From Desulfovibrio sp. (GTDB taxonomy: Bacteria > Desulfobacterota > Desulfovibrionia > Desulfovibrionales > Desulfovibrionaceae): a stretch of DNA of 56,867 nt. The translations under genes were made by a program, and so were the position numbers. Positions 8,855 to 17,469 of this stretch are shown piece by piece. The number at the start of each line of letters is the position of its first letter. The first letter of the stretch is position 1. Under the pieces are notes generated by a model. That model saw nothing but the letters and a program-made list of their open reading frames with translations. It was not told where the DNA came from and did no database searches. The stretch covers positions 1-56,867 of the forward strand of contig JAISMY010000033.1 of assembly GCA_031276485.1 (NCBI GenBank). The letters run 5' to 3'.

Positions 8855-10456
8855 ATGGACGCTAAAGCCGAAGTATTAAGCCGATACAACGCCAAAGTCT
8901 TCAAGAACCGCAAGGATCACATCCTGCGGGTGGACCGCGATGCCGGCTGCGCGCAGGAGATAGCCGCCAACACCCGCGCTCTGCCCGGCATCATGACCAA
9001 CAGGGGATGCTGCTACGCCGGATGCAAGGGCGTTGTCGTCGGCCCCATCCGCGATGCGGTGACCATTACCCACGGCCCCATAGGCTGCGGCTTCTATACC
9101 TGGGGCACGCGGCGCAATAAGGCCAGGGCGGGTGAAGACGGGAAAAATTTCATCCAGTACTGTTTTTCCACGGATATGCAGGAACCGGACATCGTGTTCG
9201 GCGGCGACAAGAAACTGCGCCGGGCCATCCGTGAAGCCGTGGAAATTTTTCAGCCCAAAACCGTTTTCATCTGCTCTACCTGCCCGGTCGGCCTCATAGG
9301 CGACGACATTCACGCCGTGGCCGCCGAGGCGGAAAAAGAGTTCGGCATCACCTGCACGGCCTTTTCCTGCGAGGGGTACAAGGGCGTCAGCCAAAGCGCC
9401 GGGCATCATATCGCCAACAACGGCCTGATGAAACGCATCATCGGCAGCAACGACACGCCTCCGGCCGCGAAATTCGCAGTCAACCTTCTGGGTGAATACA
9501 ATATCGGCGGCGACGGCTGGGAGGTGGAACGCATCCTCAAGCGCGTCGGTTACGAAATAGTTTCCGTTTTTACCGGAGACGGCAATATTGAAGGCATTTC
9601 ACGCTCCCATCTTTCCGATTTGAATCTTGTGCAGTGCCATCGTTCCATCAATTATGTGGCGGAAATGATGAAAAGCGCCTACGGCATGGACTGGCTCAAG
9701 GTCAATTTTGTAGGGTTGGACGCGATTTGCTCTTCCCTGCGCGGCATGGCGGAATATTTCAACGACGATGCGCTGAAGCGGCGCACGGAAGAAGTCATTG
9801 CCGATGAACTCGCGGCCGTGGCCGAGGATACGGCCTTTCTCAAAAGCAGGCTGGAGGGCAAAACCGCGGCGCTCTTTGTGGGCGGCAGCCGCTCGCACCA
9901 TTACCAGGCCCTGCTGCAGGAATTCGGGGTGCGCACGGTACTCGCCGGCTATGAATTCGCCCACCGCGACGATTACGAAGGGCGCTCCGTCATTCCCGAC
10001 ATCAAGGAAGACGCCGACGGCAAAAATATCGAACACCTTGATGTGGAAAAAGATCCGGCGCGCTACAGGGTCTTCCTGAGCCCCGAACGTTACGCCGAAC
10101 TGAAACAGCGCATCGACCTTGAGGAATACAGGGGCATGATCCGCGACATGCCGGACGGCTCCTACGTCGTCGACGACCTCAACCATTTCGAAACCGAAGC
10201 GTTTACCGCGCTGCTCAAGCCGGACATCTTCTTCTCCGGCATAAAAGACAAGTATGTGCTGCAGAAAGGCGGCACACTGTCGCGTCAACTGCACAGTTAC
10301 GACTACAGCGGTCCTTATGCCGGTTTCCGCGGAGCGGTTCTTTTCGGCCGCGACCTGGTTATGGGCCTGTACGCGCCGGCCCGGCGCATGGTCGTCCCGC
10401 CCTGGAAAAAGCAGGCCGCGGGAGCGCAGGCAAAAGGAGACCTTCCCCATGCTTGA
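8855..10456 (+). CDS. nifD: nitrogenase MoFe protein alpha chain NifD
   Basis: A 533-residue alpha subunit of molybdenum nitrogenase. P-cluster cysteines are visible in 'NRGCCYAGCKG', 'HGPIGCGFYTWG' and 'CSTCPVGLIGDD'. FeMo-co ligands are the Cys in 'VQCHRSINY' and the His in 'LHSYDYSGPY'. A stretch of about 50 residues with 'DIKEDADGKNIEHLDVEKD' is extra compared with Azotobacter-type NifD and resembles the clostridial insertion. The start follows ACAAGGAAATT. Its last 8 bases overlap nifK, implying translational coupling. No AnfG/VnfG subunit gene is present, supporting the Mo type. Confidence 0.98.
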   Translation: MDAKAEVLSRYNAKVFKNRKDHILRVDRDAGCAQEIAANTRALPGIMTNRGCCYAGCKGVVVGPIRDAVTITHGPIGCGFYTWGTRRNKARAGEDGKNFIQYCFSTDMQEPDIVFGGDKKLRRAIREAVEIFQPKTVFICSTCPVGLIGDDIHAVAAEAEKEFGITCTAFSCEGYKGVSQSAGHHIANNGLMKRIIGSNDTPPAAKFAVNLLGEYNIGGDGWEVERILKRVGYEIVSVFTGDGNIEGISRSHLSDLNLVQCHRSINYVAEMMKSAYGMDWLKVNFVGLDAICSSLRGMAEYFNDDALKRRTEEVIADELAAVAEDTAFLKSRLEGKTAALFVGGSRSHHYQALLQEFGVRTVLAGYEFAHRDDYEGRSVIPDIKEDADGKNIEHLDVEKDPARYRVFLSPERYAELKQRIDLEEYRGMIRDMPDGSYVVDDLNHFETEAFTALLKPDIFFSGIKDKYVLQKGGTLSRQLHSYDYSGPYAGFRGAVLFGRDLVMGLYAPARRMVVPPWKKQAAGAQAKGDLPHA

Positions 10457-11813
10457 CCTGACTCCCAAAACCGTCAGTGAGCGCAGCGCCCTGCGCATAA
10501 ACCCCTGCAAGACCTGTCAACCCGTGGGCGCGCTCTACGCGGCCCTCGGCGTGCACCGCTGCATGCCGCACAGTCACGGCAGCCAGGGCTGTGTTTCCTA
10601 TCACCGCACGTTCCTGACCCGCCATTTCAAAGAACCGGCCGTAGCGACCTCCAGTTCGTTCACGGAAGGGGCCTCGGTTTTCGGCGGCGGACCCAATCTG
10701 CGCGCCGCTGTCAAAAATATTTTCGACATCTATGATCCCGACATCATCGCCGTGCATACTACCTGTTTGTCGGAAACCATAGGCGACGACCTGAACGCCT
10801 GTATTCAGGACATCTCCGTACCGGACGGCAAAATCGTAGTGCATGCGAATACGCCGAGTTATGTAGGTTCGCACGTTACCGGCTACGCCAATATGCTCTC
10901 CGGATTTATCCGCTGTCTTGCCGATCCGCGCGCCGCAAAAAACGACAGAACGGCTGTTTTTCCCGGCTTCGTCAACCCCGGCGACATCAGGGAACTCAAG
11001 CGCATACTCTCCCTGACGGGTTTGCCGTCAATCATGTTCCCCGATCAGAGCGGCGTTATGGACGCCCCCATGACCAACACCTACGTCATGTATCCCCAGG
11101 GCGGCACGCCGCTTGACGACATCCGCGCTCTGGGCGGCTGCGCGCGGGTGTTGGCCCTGGGCGGCTTCGCCTGCGCTGAACCGGCCGATGTGCTGGACAA
11201 GAAATGCAAGGTTCCCTGCGCCGTGCTGCCCATGCCGGTCGGCGTGGGCGCAACTGACGCCTTCGTTACGGCGGCGGCCGAAGGCGCGGGCCGCGCCGTA
11301 CCCGAAGAGCTTGAGGACGAACGCGGCAGGCTGCTGGACCTCATGCTGGACGCCAATCCCTATTTTTACAACAAAAGCGTTGCCGTGTACGGGGATCCGG
11401 ATACGGTTGCCGGGCTTGTCGCCTTTATTCTGGAACTCGGCATGCGCCCCCGCTATGTCGTCACGGGTACGCCCGGCGAGGCGTTTACCCGCCGGATCAC
11501 CGCCCTGCTGCAAGAATACGATACGGGAAACTGCACGGTCAAGGCTGCCGCGGACCTCTTTGAACTGCATCAGTGGATCAAAAACGAGCCGGTGGACCTG
11601 CTTCTGGGCACGTCCTACGGCAAACAGATCGCCAAGGCCGAAGACATCCCTCTGGTGCGCGCCGGCTTCCCCGTTCTGGATCGCTACGGGCATAGCTATC
11701 TGCCCATAGTCGGCTATCAGGGCGGCATACGGCTTGCGAAAATGATTGCCGACGCCCTGATGGACAGGCAGGACCGCGACTGCGCGGATGAAGACCTCGA
11801 AGTCGTGATGTAG
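10449..11813 (+). CDS. nifK: nitrogenase MoFe protein beta chain NifK
   Basis: A 454-residue beta subunit. The P-cluster region reads 'INPCKTCQPVGALYAALG' with 'HGSQGCVSYHRT' and 'TTCLSETIGDD'. It lacks the ~50-residue N-terminal extension of Azotobacter NifK, as in clostridial enzymes, and this fits the insertion in NifD. The ATG lies inside the end of nifD (8-base overlap), so a long upstream extension of the frame is unlikely. The C-terminal 'GYQGGIRLAKMIADALMD' is typical. A repeat element begins 15 bases after the stop. Confidence 0.98.
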   Translation: MLDLTPKTVSERSALRINPCKTCQPVGALYAALGVHRCMPHSHGSQGCVSYHRTFLTRHFKEPAVATSSSFTEGASVFGGGPNLRAAVKNIFDIYDPDIIAVHTTCLSETIGDDLNACIQDISVPDGKIVVHANTPSYVGSHVTGYANMLSGFIRCLADPRAAKNDRTAVFPGFVNPGDIRELKRILSLTGLPSIMFPDQSGVMDAPMTNTYVMYPQGGTPLDDIRALGGCARVLALGGFACAEPADVLDKKCKVPCAVLPMPVGVGATDAFVTAAAEGAGRAVPEELEDERGRLLDLMLDANPYFYNKSVAVYGDPDTVAGLVAFILELGMRPRYVVTGTPGEAFTRRITALLQEYDTGNCTVKAAADLFELHQWIKNEPVDLLLGTSYGKQIAKAEDIPLVRAGFPVLDRYGHSYLPIVGYQGGIRLAKMIADALMDRQDRDCADEDLEVVM

Positions 11814-11828
11814 AGCATTTCATACTTG

Positions 11829-11972
11829 ATACCAAGTTGCATTCAAACAAGTTTGAATGCAAGACGCCAAAGTTTTTTGAAAAACAGATAAAGCCTGATT
11901 TTTCAAAAACTTGCGGGCGGCGGCTTCGCCTCCGCCATACCAGTTTGCTTTCTGCTGAAAGCAAACTGGTAT
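11829..11972 (+). repeat. repeat family A (MITE-like), copy 3, inside nif operon
   Basis: A 144-bp element between nifK and nifE. The left end is 'ataccaagttgcattcaaac' and the right end 'gaaagcaaactggtat'. The ends are TA-CCA...TGG-TA, as left by elements that duplicate a TA target. Its three hairpins could stabilise the nifHDK transcript or reduce read-through into nifE. Confidence 0.88.
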
Positions 11973-12034
11973 GAAATGCTCCGCAAGGCTTTGCGGCGCA
12001 AATCCTTGCCGCGAAACGGGTGCAGGCGGGCAAA

Positions 12035-12069
12035 GCCTGCCGTAAGCGAACTGTTTCAAGCGTTAAATG
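12035..12069 (+). repeat. short repeat family E, copy 2
   Basis: Reads 'gcctgccgtaagcgaactgt' then 'ttcaagcgttaaatg', 31 bases before the nifE start. It is nearly identical to 52703-52737, which likewise lies just upstream of a gene start. Confidence 0.7.
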
Positions 12070-12099
12070 CTGTAGACTGCGCGTTGCGCGGAGTACAAG

Positions 12100-13440
12100 A
12101 TGTACGCTTACGTGTTGGAAGAACGGAAAGATTCCATACGGGTCGTATCCGACGGCGCGCCGATCCGTTGCGGGGCGGACAGCGTGTCCGGAGCCGTGAG
12201 CCAGCGGGCCTGTGTCTACAGCGGCGCGCGCGTTGTGCTGAACCCCATAACCGACGCCTTCCACATCGTCCACGGCCCCATCGGCTGCGCCGCCTATACC
12301 TGGGACATCAGGGGCAGCCTGAGCAGCGGCTCGGAACTGTACCGCAACAGTTTTTCCACCGATTTGCAGGAAAAGGACGTGGTCTTCGGAGGCGCGGAAA
12401 AGTTGGCCGCGGCTGTCGACGAGGTTATGCGGGAGTATGCGCCCGCGCTTATTTTCATTTACTGCACCTGCATCGTCGGGGTTATCGGCGATGACGTCGA
12501 GGCCGTGTGCCGCAACGCGGAACGCAAATACGGCAACAGGGTCGTGGCCGTGAAGTCCCCCGGTTTTTCCGGCAACAAGGCTGTCGGCTACCGTCTGGCG
12601 GGGGAAGCGCTGATGCAGCTTCTCACGCCGTACGGACATCTGCCGAAAGGTGACGGCGTCAACATCCTGGGCGACTACAACCTCGCCGGCGAGATGTGGA
12701 TCATCAAGCAGTACATGCGGGAAATCGGCCTGCCGGTCGTTTCGACCTTCACGGGCGACTCCTCGTACGCAAGCCTGATCCGGGCGCCGTCCGCGCGCCT
12801 GAATATTGTCCAGTGCGCGGGTTCCATGGTCCATCTCGCGCAGCGCATGGAAAAGGAATTCGGCATCCCCTGGATAAAGGCGAGCTTTTTCGGTGTGGAA
12901 GATACCGGGGCAGCCGTACGCCGGGCGGCCGACCTGGCGGGGACGGCGGAAACGCGGCGCCGGGCCGCGGAATTTACCAGGCGGGAATCCGAACGGACGG
13001 AGCGGCTCCTCGAACCCTGCAGGGCGCGGCTCGCGGGCAAAAAAGCGGCCGTTTTCGTCGGCGGAGGCTTCAAGGCCGTTTCTCTCGTGCGCCAGTTCCG
13101 GGAACTGGGCATGGAAACCGTACTGGTCGGCACGCAGAACGGCAGGCCGGAGGAATACGAAGTGCTCGGCCGTCTGGCCGCTCCGGGCACGGTCATCCTG
13201 GACGACGCCAACCCCGCGGAACTGGAACGCTTTCTACGCGAAAAAGGCGCGGACATCCTGGTGGGCGGAGTCAAGGAACGGCCCCTGGCCTACAAGCTGG
13301 GCATCGCCTTTTGCGACCACAACCACGAACGCAAACACGCGCTGGCGGGCTATGAAGGCGCAAAAAACTTCGCGGAAGAAGTGAATCTTTCCGTCAACAG
13401 TCCCGTCTGGCGCCATGTACGGGCAGGACAGGGGCATTAA
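12100..13440 (+). CDS. nifE: FeMo-cofactor scaffold subunit NifE
   Basis: A 446-residue alpha-like scaffold subunit that receives the NifB product and completes FeMo-co with NifN. It is homologous to NifD: 'QRACVYSGARVVLNPI', 'HGPIGCAAYTWDIRG', 'CTCIVGVIGDDVEAV' and 'VQCAGSMVHLAQ' are visible. It lacks the NifD cofactor-binding His motif. It ends with 'GYEGAKNFAEEVNLSVNSPVW', typical of NifE. It lies 10 bases upstream of nifN-B. The ribosome-binding site is weak (GCGGAG); the ATG at 12100 is the first good start after the repeats. Confidence 0.96.
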   Translation: MYAYVLEERKDSIRVVSDGAPIRCGADSVSGAVSQRACVYSGARVVLNPITDAFHIVHGPIGCAAYTWDIRGSLSSGSELYRNSFSTDLQEKDVVFGGAEKLAAAVDEVMREYAPALIFIYCTCIVGVIGDDVEAVCRNAERKYGNRVVAVKSPGFSGNKAVGYRLAGEALMQLLTPYGHLPKGDGVNILGDYNLAGEMWIIKQYMREIGLPVVSTFTGDSSYASLIRAPSARLNIVQCAGSMVHLAQRMEKEFGIPWIKASFFGVEDTGAAVRRAADLAGTAETRRRAAEFTRRESERTERLLEPCRARLAGKKAAVFVGGGFKAVSLVRQFRELGMETVLVGTQNGRPEEYEVLGRLAAPGTVILDDANPAELERFLREKGADILVGGVKERPLAYKLGIAFCDHNHERKHALAGYEGAKNFAEEVNLSVNSPVWRHVRAGQGH

Positions 13441-13450
13441 GGAATTTCAG

Positions 13451-16375
13451 ATGAGTTCGCGCATCGTCAACCTGAACACCAACCCCTGCAAGATGTGCAT
13501 GCCCCTCGGCGCCGTCAACGCCTTTTACGGCATCGCGCGCTGCATGAGCCTGCTGCACGGCTCCCAGGGGTGCAGCACCTACATCCGCCGGCACATGGCC
13601 ACTCATTACAATGAGCCTGTGGATATAGCCTCCTCTTCGCTCACCGAGGAAGGCACGGTGTTCGGCGGCGAACGCAACCTGATCCGGGGGCTGGACAATC
13701 TGATCGCCCTCTATCGTCCCGAAGTCGTAGCCGTTGCGACGACCTGCCTGGCCGAAACCATAGGCGAGGACGTGCCGGCCGTCATCCGCGGCTATTACGA
13801 AAGCCGGCCCGACTGCCGGACGACGATCATCACCGTGAATTCCGCCGGCTATTCGGGCACGCGCTACGAAGGCTGGTTTCGCGCCCTGCACGCCCTTGTC
13901 TCCCAGACGGCCATGGATCCCTCCCCCCATGCGGGCGTTAACGTCGTTACCGGCCCGATCAGCCCCGCGGACACCCGCGCCCTGAAACGGCTGCTGCGCG
14001 GCGCGGGCCTCGCCTTTACGCTCCTGCCGGATATTTCCGACAACCTGGACGGGGGTTACGGCACGGCGTACAGCCGTCTGCCGGAGGGCGGCACAGCCCT
14101 CGCGGCCGCAGCCGGCATGGCCGGCGCCCGCGCCACGCTGGAACTCGCGACCTTCGTTTCTGAAGAAACCTCGCCCGGCCGCCTGCTTGAACAACGTTAC
14201 GGTGTGCCCCTGTTCCGCCTCAACATGCCCGTCGGCTTGCGCGACACGGACGCCTTTCTCGCCGCCCTGGAGGAACTCGGCGGCGCAGTTCCCCCCGAAG
14301 AACGCGAAGAGCGCGCCCGTTACCTGGACGCCATGGTCGACGCGCACAAGCACAATGCCCTCGGGCGGGCCGCCGTCTTCGGCGAACCGGATCTCGTCTA
14401 CGGCCTGGCCCGCCTGTGCTGTGAAAACGGTCTGCTGCCCGCCGTCGCTGCCGGAGGCGCCGACTGTCCCGCCCTCAAAACGGCCCTGGAAGAAGAAATC
14501 CGGACTGTTGCGGAAAATACTCCGTCCGCGCGCTTCAGCGTCCTGAATTTTGCCGACTTCGACGACATCGAAGCGGCCGCCGCGGAAAACGGCGTCAATC
14601 TGCTCATCGGCAGTTCCGACGGACGCCGCGCGGCGCACAAGCTCAACATCCCCCTGGTGCGCTGCGCTTTTCCGGTGCATGATTATCTCGGCGGACAGCG
14701 GATCCGCATCCTCGGCTATGCCGGCGCAATGCGGCTGCTCGACGCCTTTGCCAACGCCCTGATCGGCAGCCGGGAAGCCTCCTTCCGCACGAAAATTCAC
14801 AGCCGTCATTTCGGCGGCGAAACCTCCGGGGTTTGTCCGGAACGTTCCGTGACGGGCTGCGCGGAACCCGCCTTCCCCGACGCCCGCTCAGAAACATTAC
14901 GCGCCGTTCCGGAAAAAAAAGACGGAGAACCCGGTCTGTCCGTGATACCCGCCGCCGCGCGCTCCATTGCCGGCAAACAACACCGGGCGGCCGTGAACAA
15001 CGCCGACAGAAGCGCCGCGCATCCCTGTTTTTCGGCAAGCGCGGCGCGGACCTGCGCGCGCATTCATCTGCCCGTGGCTCCGGACTGCAATATCGTCTGC
15101 AATTACTGCGTACGCGGTTTTTCCTGTCCCAACGAAAGCCGGCCGGGGGTGACGGCGGCGGTGCTGACGCCTCAGGAAGCCCTGAAACGTTTCCTGCTCG
15201 TCAGGGAACGCATGCCCGCCCTGACGGTGGCGGGCATAGCCGGGCCGGGCGACGCCCTGGCAAATTTCGCGGCTACGGCGGAAACCTTGAGGCTCATTCG
15301 CCGTGCGGATCCGGACATCACCTTCTGCCTGTCCACCAACGGCCTGCTTCTGCCCCTGCATGCCGCGCAACTGGCCGATCTGGGGGTGAGCCATGTCACC
15401 GTCACGGTCAATGCCGTGGACCCGGCCGTAGGCGCGCGCATCTACAGCCGGGCGACATACATGGGCATGAGCTTCAGGGGCGAGGCGGCGGCGGCGATGC
15501 TGATGTCCAATCAGCTTGCCGGACTGCGGATGCTGACGGACGCCGGAGTCGTCTGCAAGGTGAACGTAGTGCTCATCAAGGACATAAACGAGAGCCATGC
15601 CGAAGACGTGGTGCGCGCGGTCAAGTCCGCCGGAGCGTCCGTCACCAACATCATGCAGATGATTCCCGTGCGGGGCAGCGCTTTTGAACACCTGCCCATG
15701 ATCAGCAACAGGGAACATGCGGCCCTGCGCAAGCGTTGCGAAAGACTGCTGCCGCAGATGCACCATTGCCGGCAGTGCCGGGCGGACGCCGCCGGTCTGT
15801 TGGATGACGATCAGTCTTATAAGTTGAAGGAATTTCTCCCGTCTGCCGGCGAAACGTTTCCGCATCCGTCCGGCAACGCGGATTCCCGCAATTTGCGGGA
15901 ACTTCTCCCGCCGGTCGGCCTTGCGCCGGGCGCCGATCTCGGAGCGGATGCGGAACGCGCGGCTGTGAAAGTCGCCGTCGCCTCGCACAGCGGGATCGTG
16001 GTGGACCGGCATTTCGGCGCCGCCGGACAGTTCCACATTTATGAAAGCGACGGTTTGAATACGCGCTTGCTGGAAACGCGCCGGGTGGGAGGGGACAACC
16101 CCGGTTGCGGCATGTGCGGCGGGAGACCGCTGCCGGAAGGCCCGGAAGAGGCGGAACGGGGCGGCGACAGGATAACCCGCGCGCTCGACGCCGTTGCCGA
16201 CTGCAACATCGTAGTGGTCATGCGCATCGGCGATGCGCCGTCGAGACGGCTTGCGGAACGCGGCATCGCCGTATTCACCACCTATGACGGCATAGACAAG
16301 GCGGTCGCGGACGCCGTCCGCTGCCGCCGGAACCGTGTCGACGCGGAACACCCCTGTGATGCGGAAACGGTATAA
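13451..16375 (+). CDS. nifN-B: NifN-NifB fusion with C-terminal NifX-like domain
   Basis: A 974-residue fusion. Residues 1 to ~445 are the NifN scaffold subunit ('NTNPCKMCMPLGAVNAFYG', 'HGSQGCSTYIRRH', 'TTCLAETIGED'). A low-complexity linker of ~85 residues follows. From ~530 comes the NifB radical SAM enzyme, with the CxxxCxxC cluster motif 'CNIVCNYC' near residue 546 and 'NVVLIKDINESH'. The last ~135 residues (from ~838, 'VAVASHSGIVVDRHFGAAGQ') are a NifX/NafY-like cofactor-binding domain. NifB makes the 8Fe-9S-C core, which could pass directly to the NifEN site. The start has AAGGAATTTC before ATG. A NifN-B fusion is known from Clostridium pasteurianum. Confidence 0.97.
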   Translation: MSSRIVNLNTNPCKMCMPLGAVNAFYGIARCMSLLHGSQGCSTYIRRHMATHYNEPVDIASSSLTEEGTVFGGERNLIRGLDNLIALYRPEVVAVATTCLAETIGEDVPAVIRGYYESRPDCRTTIITVNSAGYSGTRYEGWFRALHALVSQTAMDPSPHAGVNVVTGPISPADTRALKRLLRGAGLAFTLLPDISDNLDGGYGTAYSRLPEGGTALAAAAGMAGARATLELATFVSEETSPGRLLEQRYGVPLFRLNMPVGLRDTDAFLAALEELGGAVPPEEREERARYLDAMVDAHKHNALGRAAVFGEPDLVYGLARLCCENGLLPAVAAGGADCPALKTALEEEIRTVAENTPSARFSVLNFADFDDIEAAAAENGVNLLIGSSDGRRAAHKLNIPLVRCAFPVHDYLGGQRIRILGYAGAMRLLDAFANALIGSREASFRTKIHSRHFGGETSGVCPERSVTGCAEPAFPDARSETLRAVPEKKDGEPGLSVIPAAARSIAGKQHRAAVNNADRSAAHPCFSASAARTCARIHLPVAPDCNIVCNYCVRGFSCPNESRPGVTAAVLTPQEALKRFLLVRERMPALTVAGIAGPGDALANFAATAETLRLIRRADPDITFCLSTNGLLLPLHAAQLADLGVSHVTVTVNAVDPAVGARIYSRATYMGMSFRGEAAAAMLMSNQLAGLRMLTDAGVVCKVNVVLIKDINESHAEDVVRAVKSAGASVTNIMQMIPVRGSAFEHLPMISNREHAALRKRCERLLPQMHHCRQCRADAAGLLDDDQSYKLKEFLPSAGETFPHPSGNADSRNLRELLPPVGLAPGADLGADAERAAVKVAVASHSGIVVDRHFGAAGQFHIYESDGLNTRLLETRRVGGDNPGCGMCGGRPLPEGPEEAERGGDRITRALDAVADCNIVVVMRIGDAPSRRLAERGIAVFTTYDGIDKAVADAVRCRRNRVDAEHPCDAETV

Positions 16376-16417
16376 TGCCGGTTTTCCATAACCTGCATGA
16401 CCCGGTTGCGCTTTGTA

Positions 16418-16528
16418 ATACCAAGTTGGCGTCAACAGGCAGTTATTTTATAAAAATATGCTAAATTTATCAGTATAATACGATGTATATTTCATCGAAT
16501 TTACACTGTATTGGTTGCAACTTGGTAT
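16418..16528 (+). repeat. 111-bp inverted-repeat element, inside nif operon
   Basis: Perfect 11-base terminal inverted repeats ATACCAAGTTG / CAACTTGGTAT enclose an AT-rich core. The ends match those of repeat family A but the interior is unrelated, suggesting mobilisation by the same enzyme. The ends TA-CCA...TGG-TA fit a TA target site. It lies between nifN-B and nifV(omega). Confidence 0.8.
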
Positions 16529-16548
16529 AAACCATAAGGTTACGCCGC

Positions 16549-17469
16549 ATGATGATTACGGACGTCACCCTAGCCTGCCTGCGGAAGTGCGGACGCGCCG
16601 CGGGACCTCTGCAAACCGCGCGGTGGCGGGACCTGCTGCGCGGCATCGGCGTGGACAAGGTCGAAGACCTGCCTGACCCCGGCGCGATCAAGCCGGTGTA
16701 TTGCGAAAGCGTCGCGGACTGCTGCCCCTCGGAACTCGCCGCGCTTCACGGGCAAGGCCCGGCGGCGTACGGAACCGGAGGGAGATTGCGGCATGCGTCC
16801 TCACGCCGCCTGCGTCTTTTCGGCCTGGACGATGCCCTGCTGCGCGAGGATTTCCTCATCTTCCAGGCCGGGTTGCGGCAAAGCGGGATCCCTGTTGAGC
16901 CTGCCTTCGGCAACACGTTCGGTTGCGCGACTGCTTTGAGCCTGACCTGGCTCACCGAAGGCGGCGAACATCTGGCATGTTCCTTTGCGGGTATCGGCAA
17001 CCTCGCCCCGCTGGAAGAAATCCTCACGGCCCTGCATCTTTTCGAAGCAAGGAAATTTGCCGGCCTGCACCTCCTGCCCCGGGCGCGCGCCCTTTTCGCG
17101 CGTCTCGGCGGTGCCGCGCACGCACCCACTGGGGAGACCAAGGCCGTGATCGGTCCTCTCCTGTTTGCCGTGGAAGCCGGCGTCCATGTGGACGGGTTGT
17201 CCAAGGACGCCGCGCTTTATGAACCGTTTGCCCCGGAGTTGGTCGGCGCGCGGCGGTACATCCTGCTCGGCGCGCATTCCGGGCGCAGTTCGGCGCGTCT
17301 GTGGTGCGCCGCGGCCGGCCTGCCCTGCGGGGAAGGCCGGGACGCCGATCTGGCGCGGGCCGTACGTGCTCTGAGCCGCGAACGCGGCCGTTGCCTGCGC
17401 GACGATGAATTTTTTGCCTTGTACAAGCGTGTCTGCCGGGAGAGCGATGCGTCCGCTGACTGTGCTTGA
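16549..17469 (+). CDS. nifVomega: homocitrate synthase omega subunit (C-terminal half of NifV)
   Basis: A 306-residue protein. Around residues 200-250 it shows the homocitrate/isopropylmalate synthase C-terminal signature 'EAGVHVDGLSKDAALYEPF' followed by 'PELVGARRYILLGAHSGRSS'. The N-terminal part is a weakly conserved barrel remnant without the LRDG motif. The catalytic half is the next gene, so the pair would form the split enzyme that supplies homocitrate for FeMo-co, as in Clostridium pasteurianum. It overlaps nifV(alpha) by 23 bases. ATG 16552 is an alternative start; the ribosome-binding site (AAGG) is weak. Confidence 0.88.
   Translation: MMITDVTLACLRKCGRAAGPLQTARWRDLLRGIGVDKVEDLPDPGAIKPVYCESVADCCPSELAALHGQGPAAYGTGGRLRHASSRRLRLFGLDDALLREDFLIFQAGLRQSGIPVEPAFGNTFGCATALSLTWLTEGGEHLACSFAGIGNLAPLEEILTALHLFEARKFAGLHLLPRARALFARLGGAAHAPTGETKAVIGPLLFAVEAGVHVDGLSKDAALYEPFAPELVGARRYILLGAHSGRSSARLWCAAAGLPCGEGRDADLARAVRALSRERGRCLRDDEFFALYKRVCRESDASADCA

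Noticed and set aside
8855-11813. Vanadium or iron-only nitrogenase instead of the Mo type
   Set aside because: No delta-subunit (AnfG/VnfG) gene is present, the operon carries NifE and NifN-B, and NifD has the FeMo-co His and Cys motifs. Only the AnfO-like gene hinted otherwise.
14897-16435. A 512-codon minus-strand frame opposite nifN-B
   Set aside because: It lies opposite strongly conserved NifB and NifX motifs and has no recognisable domain.
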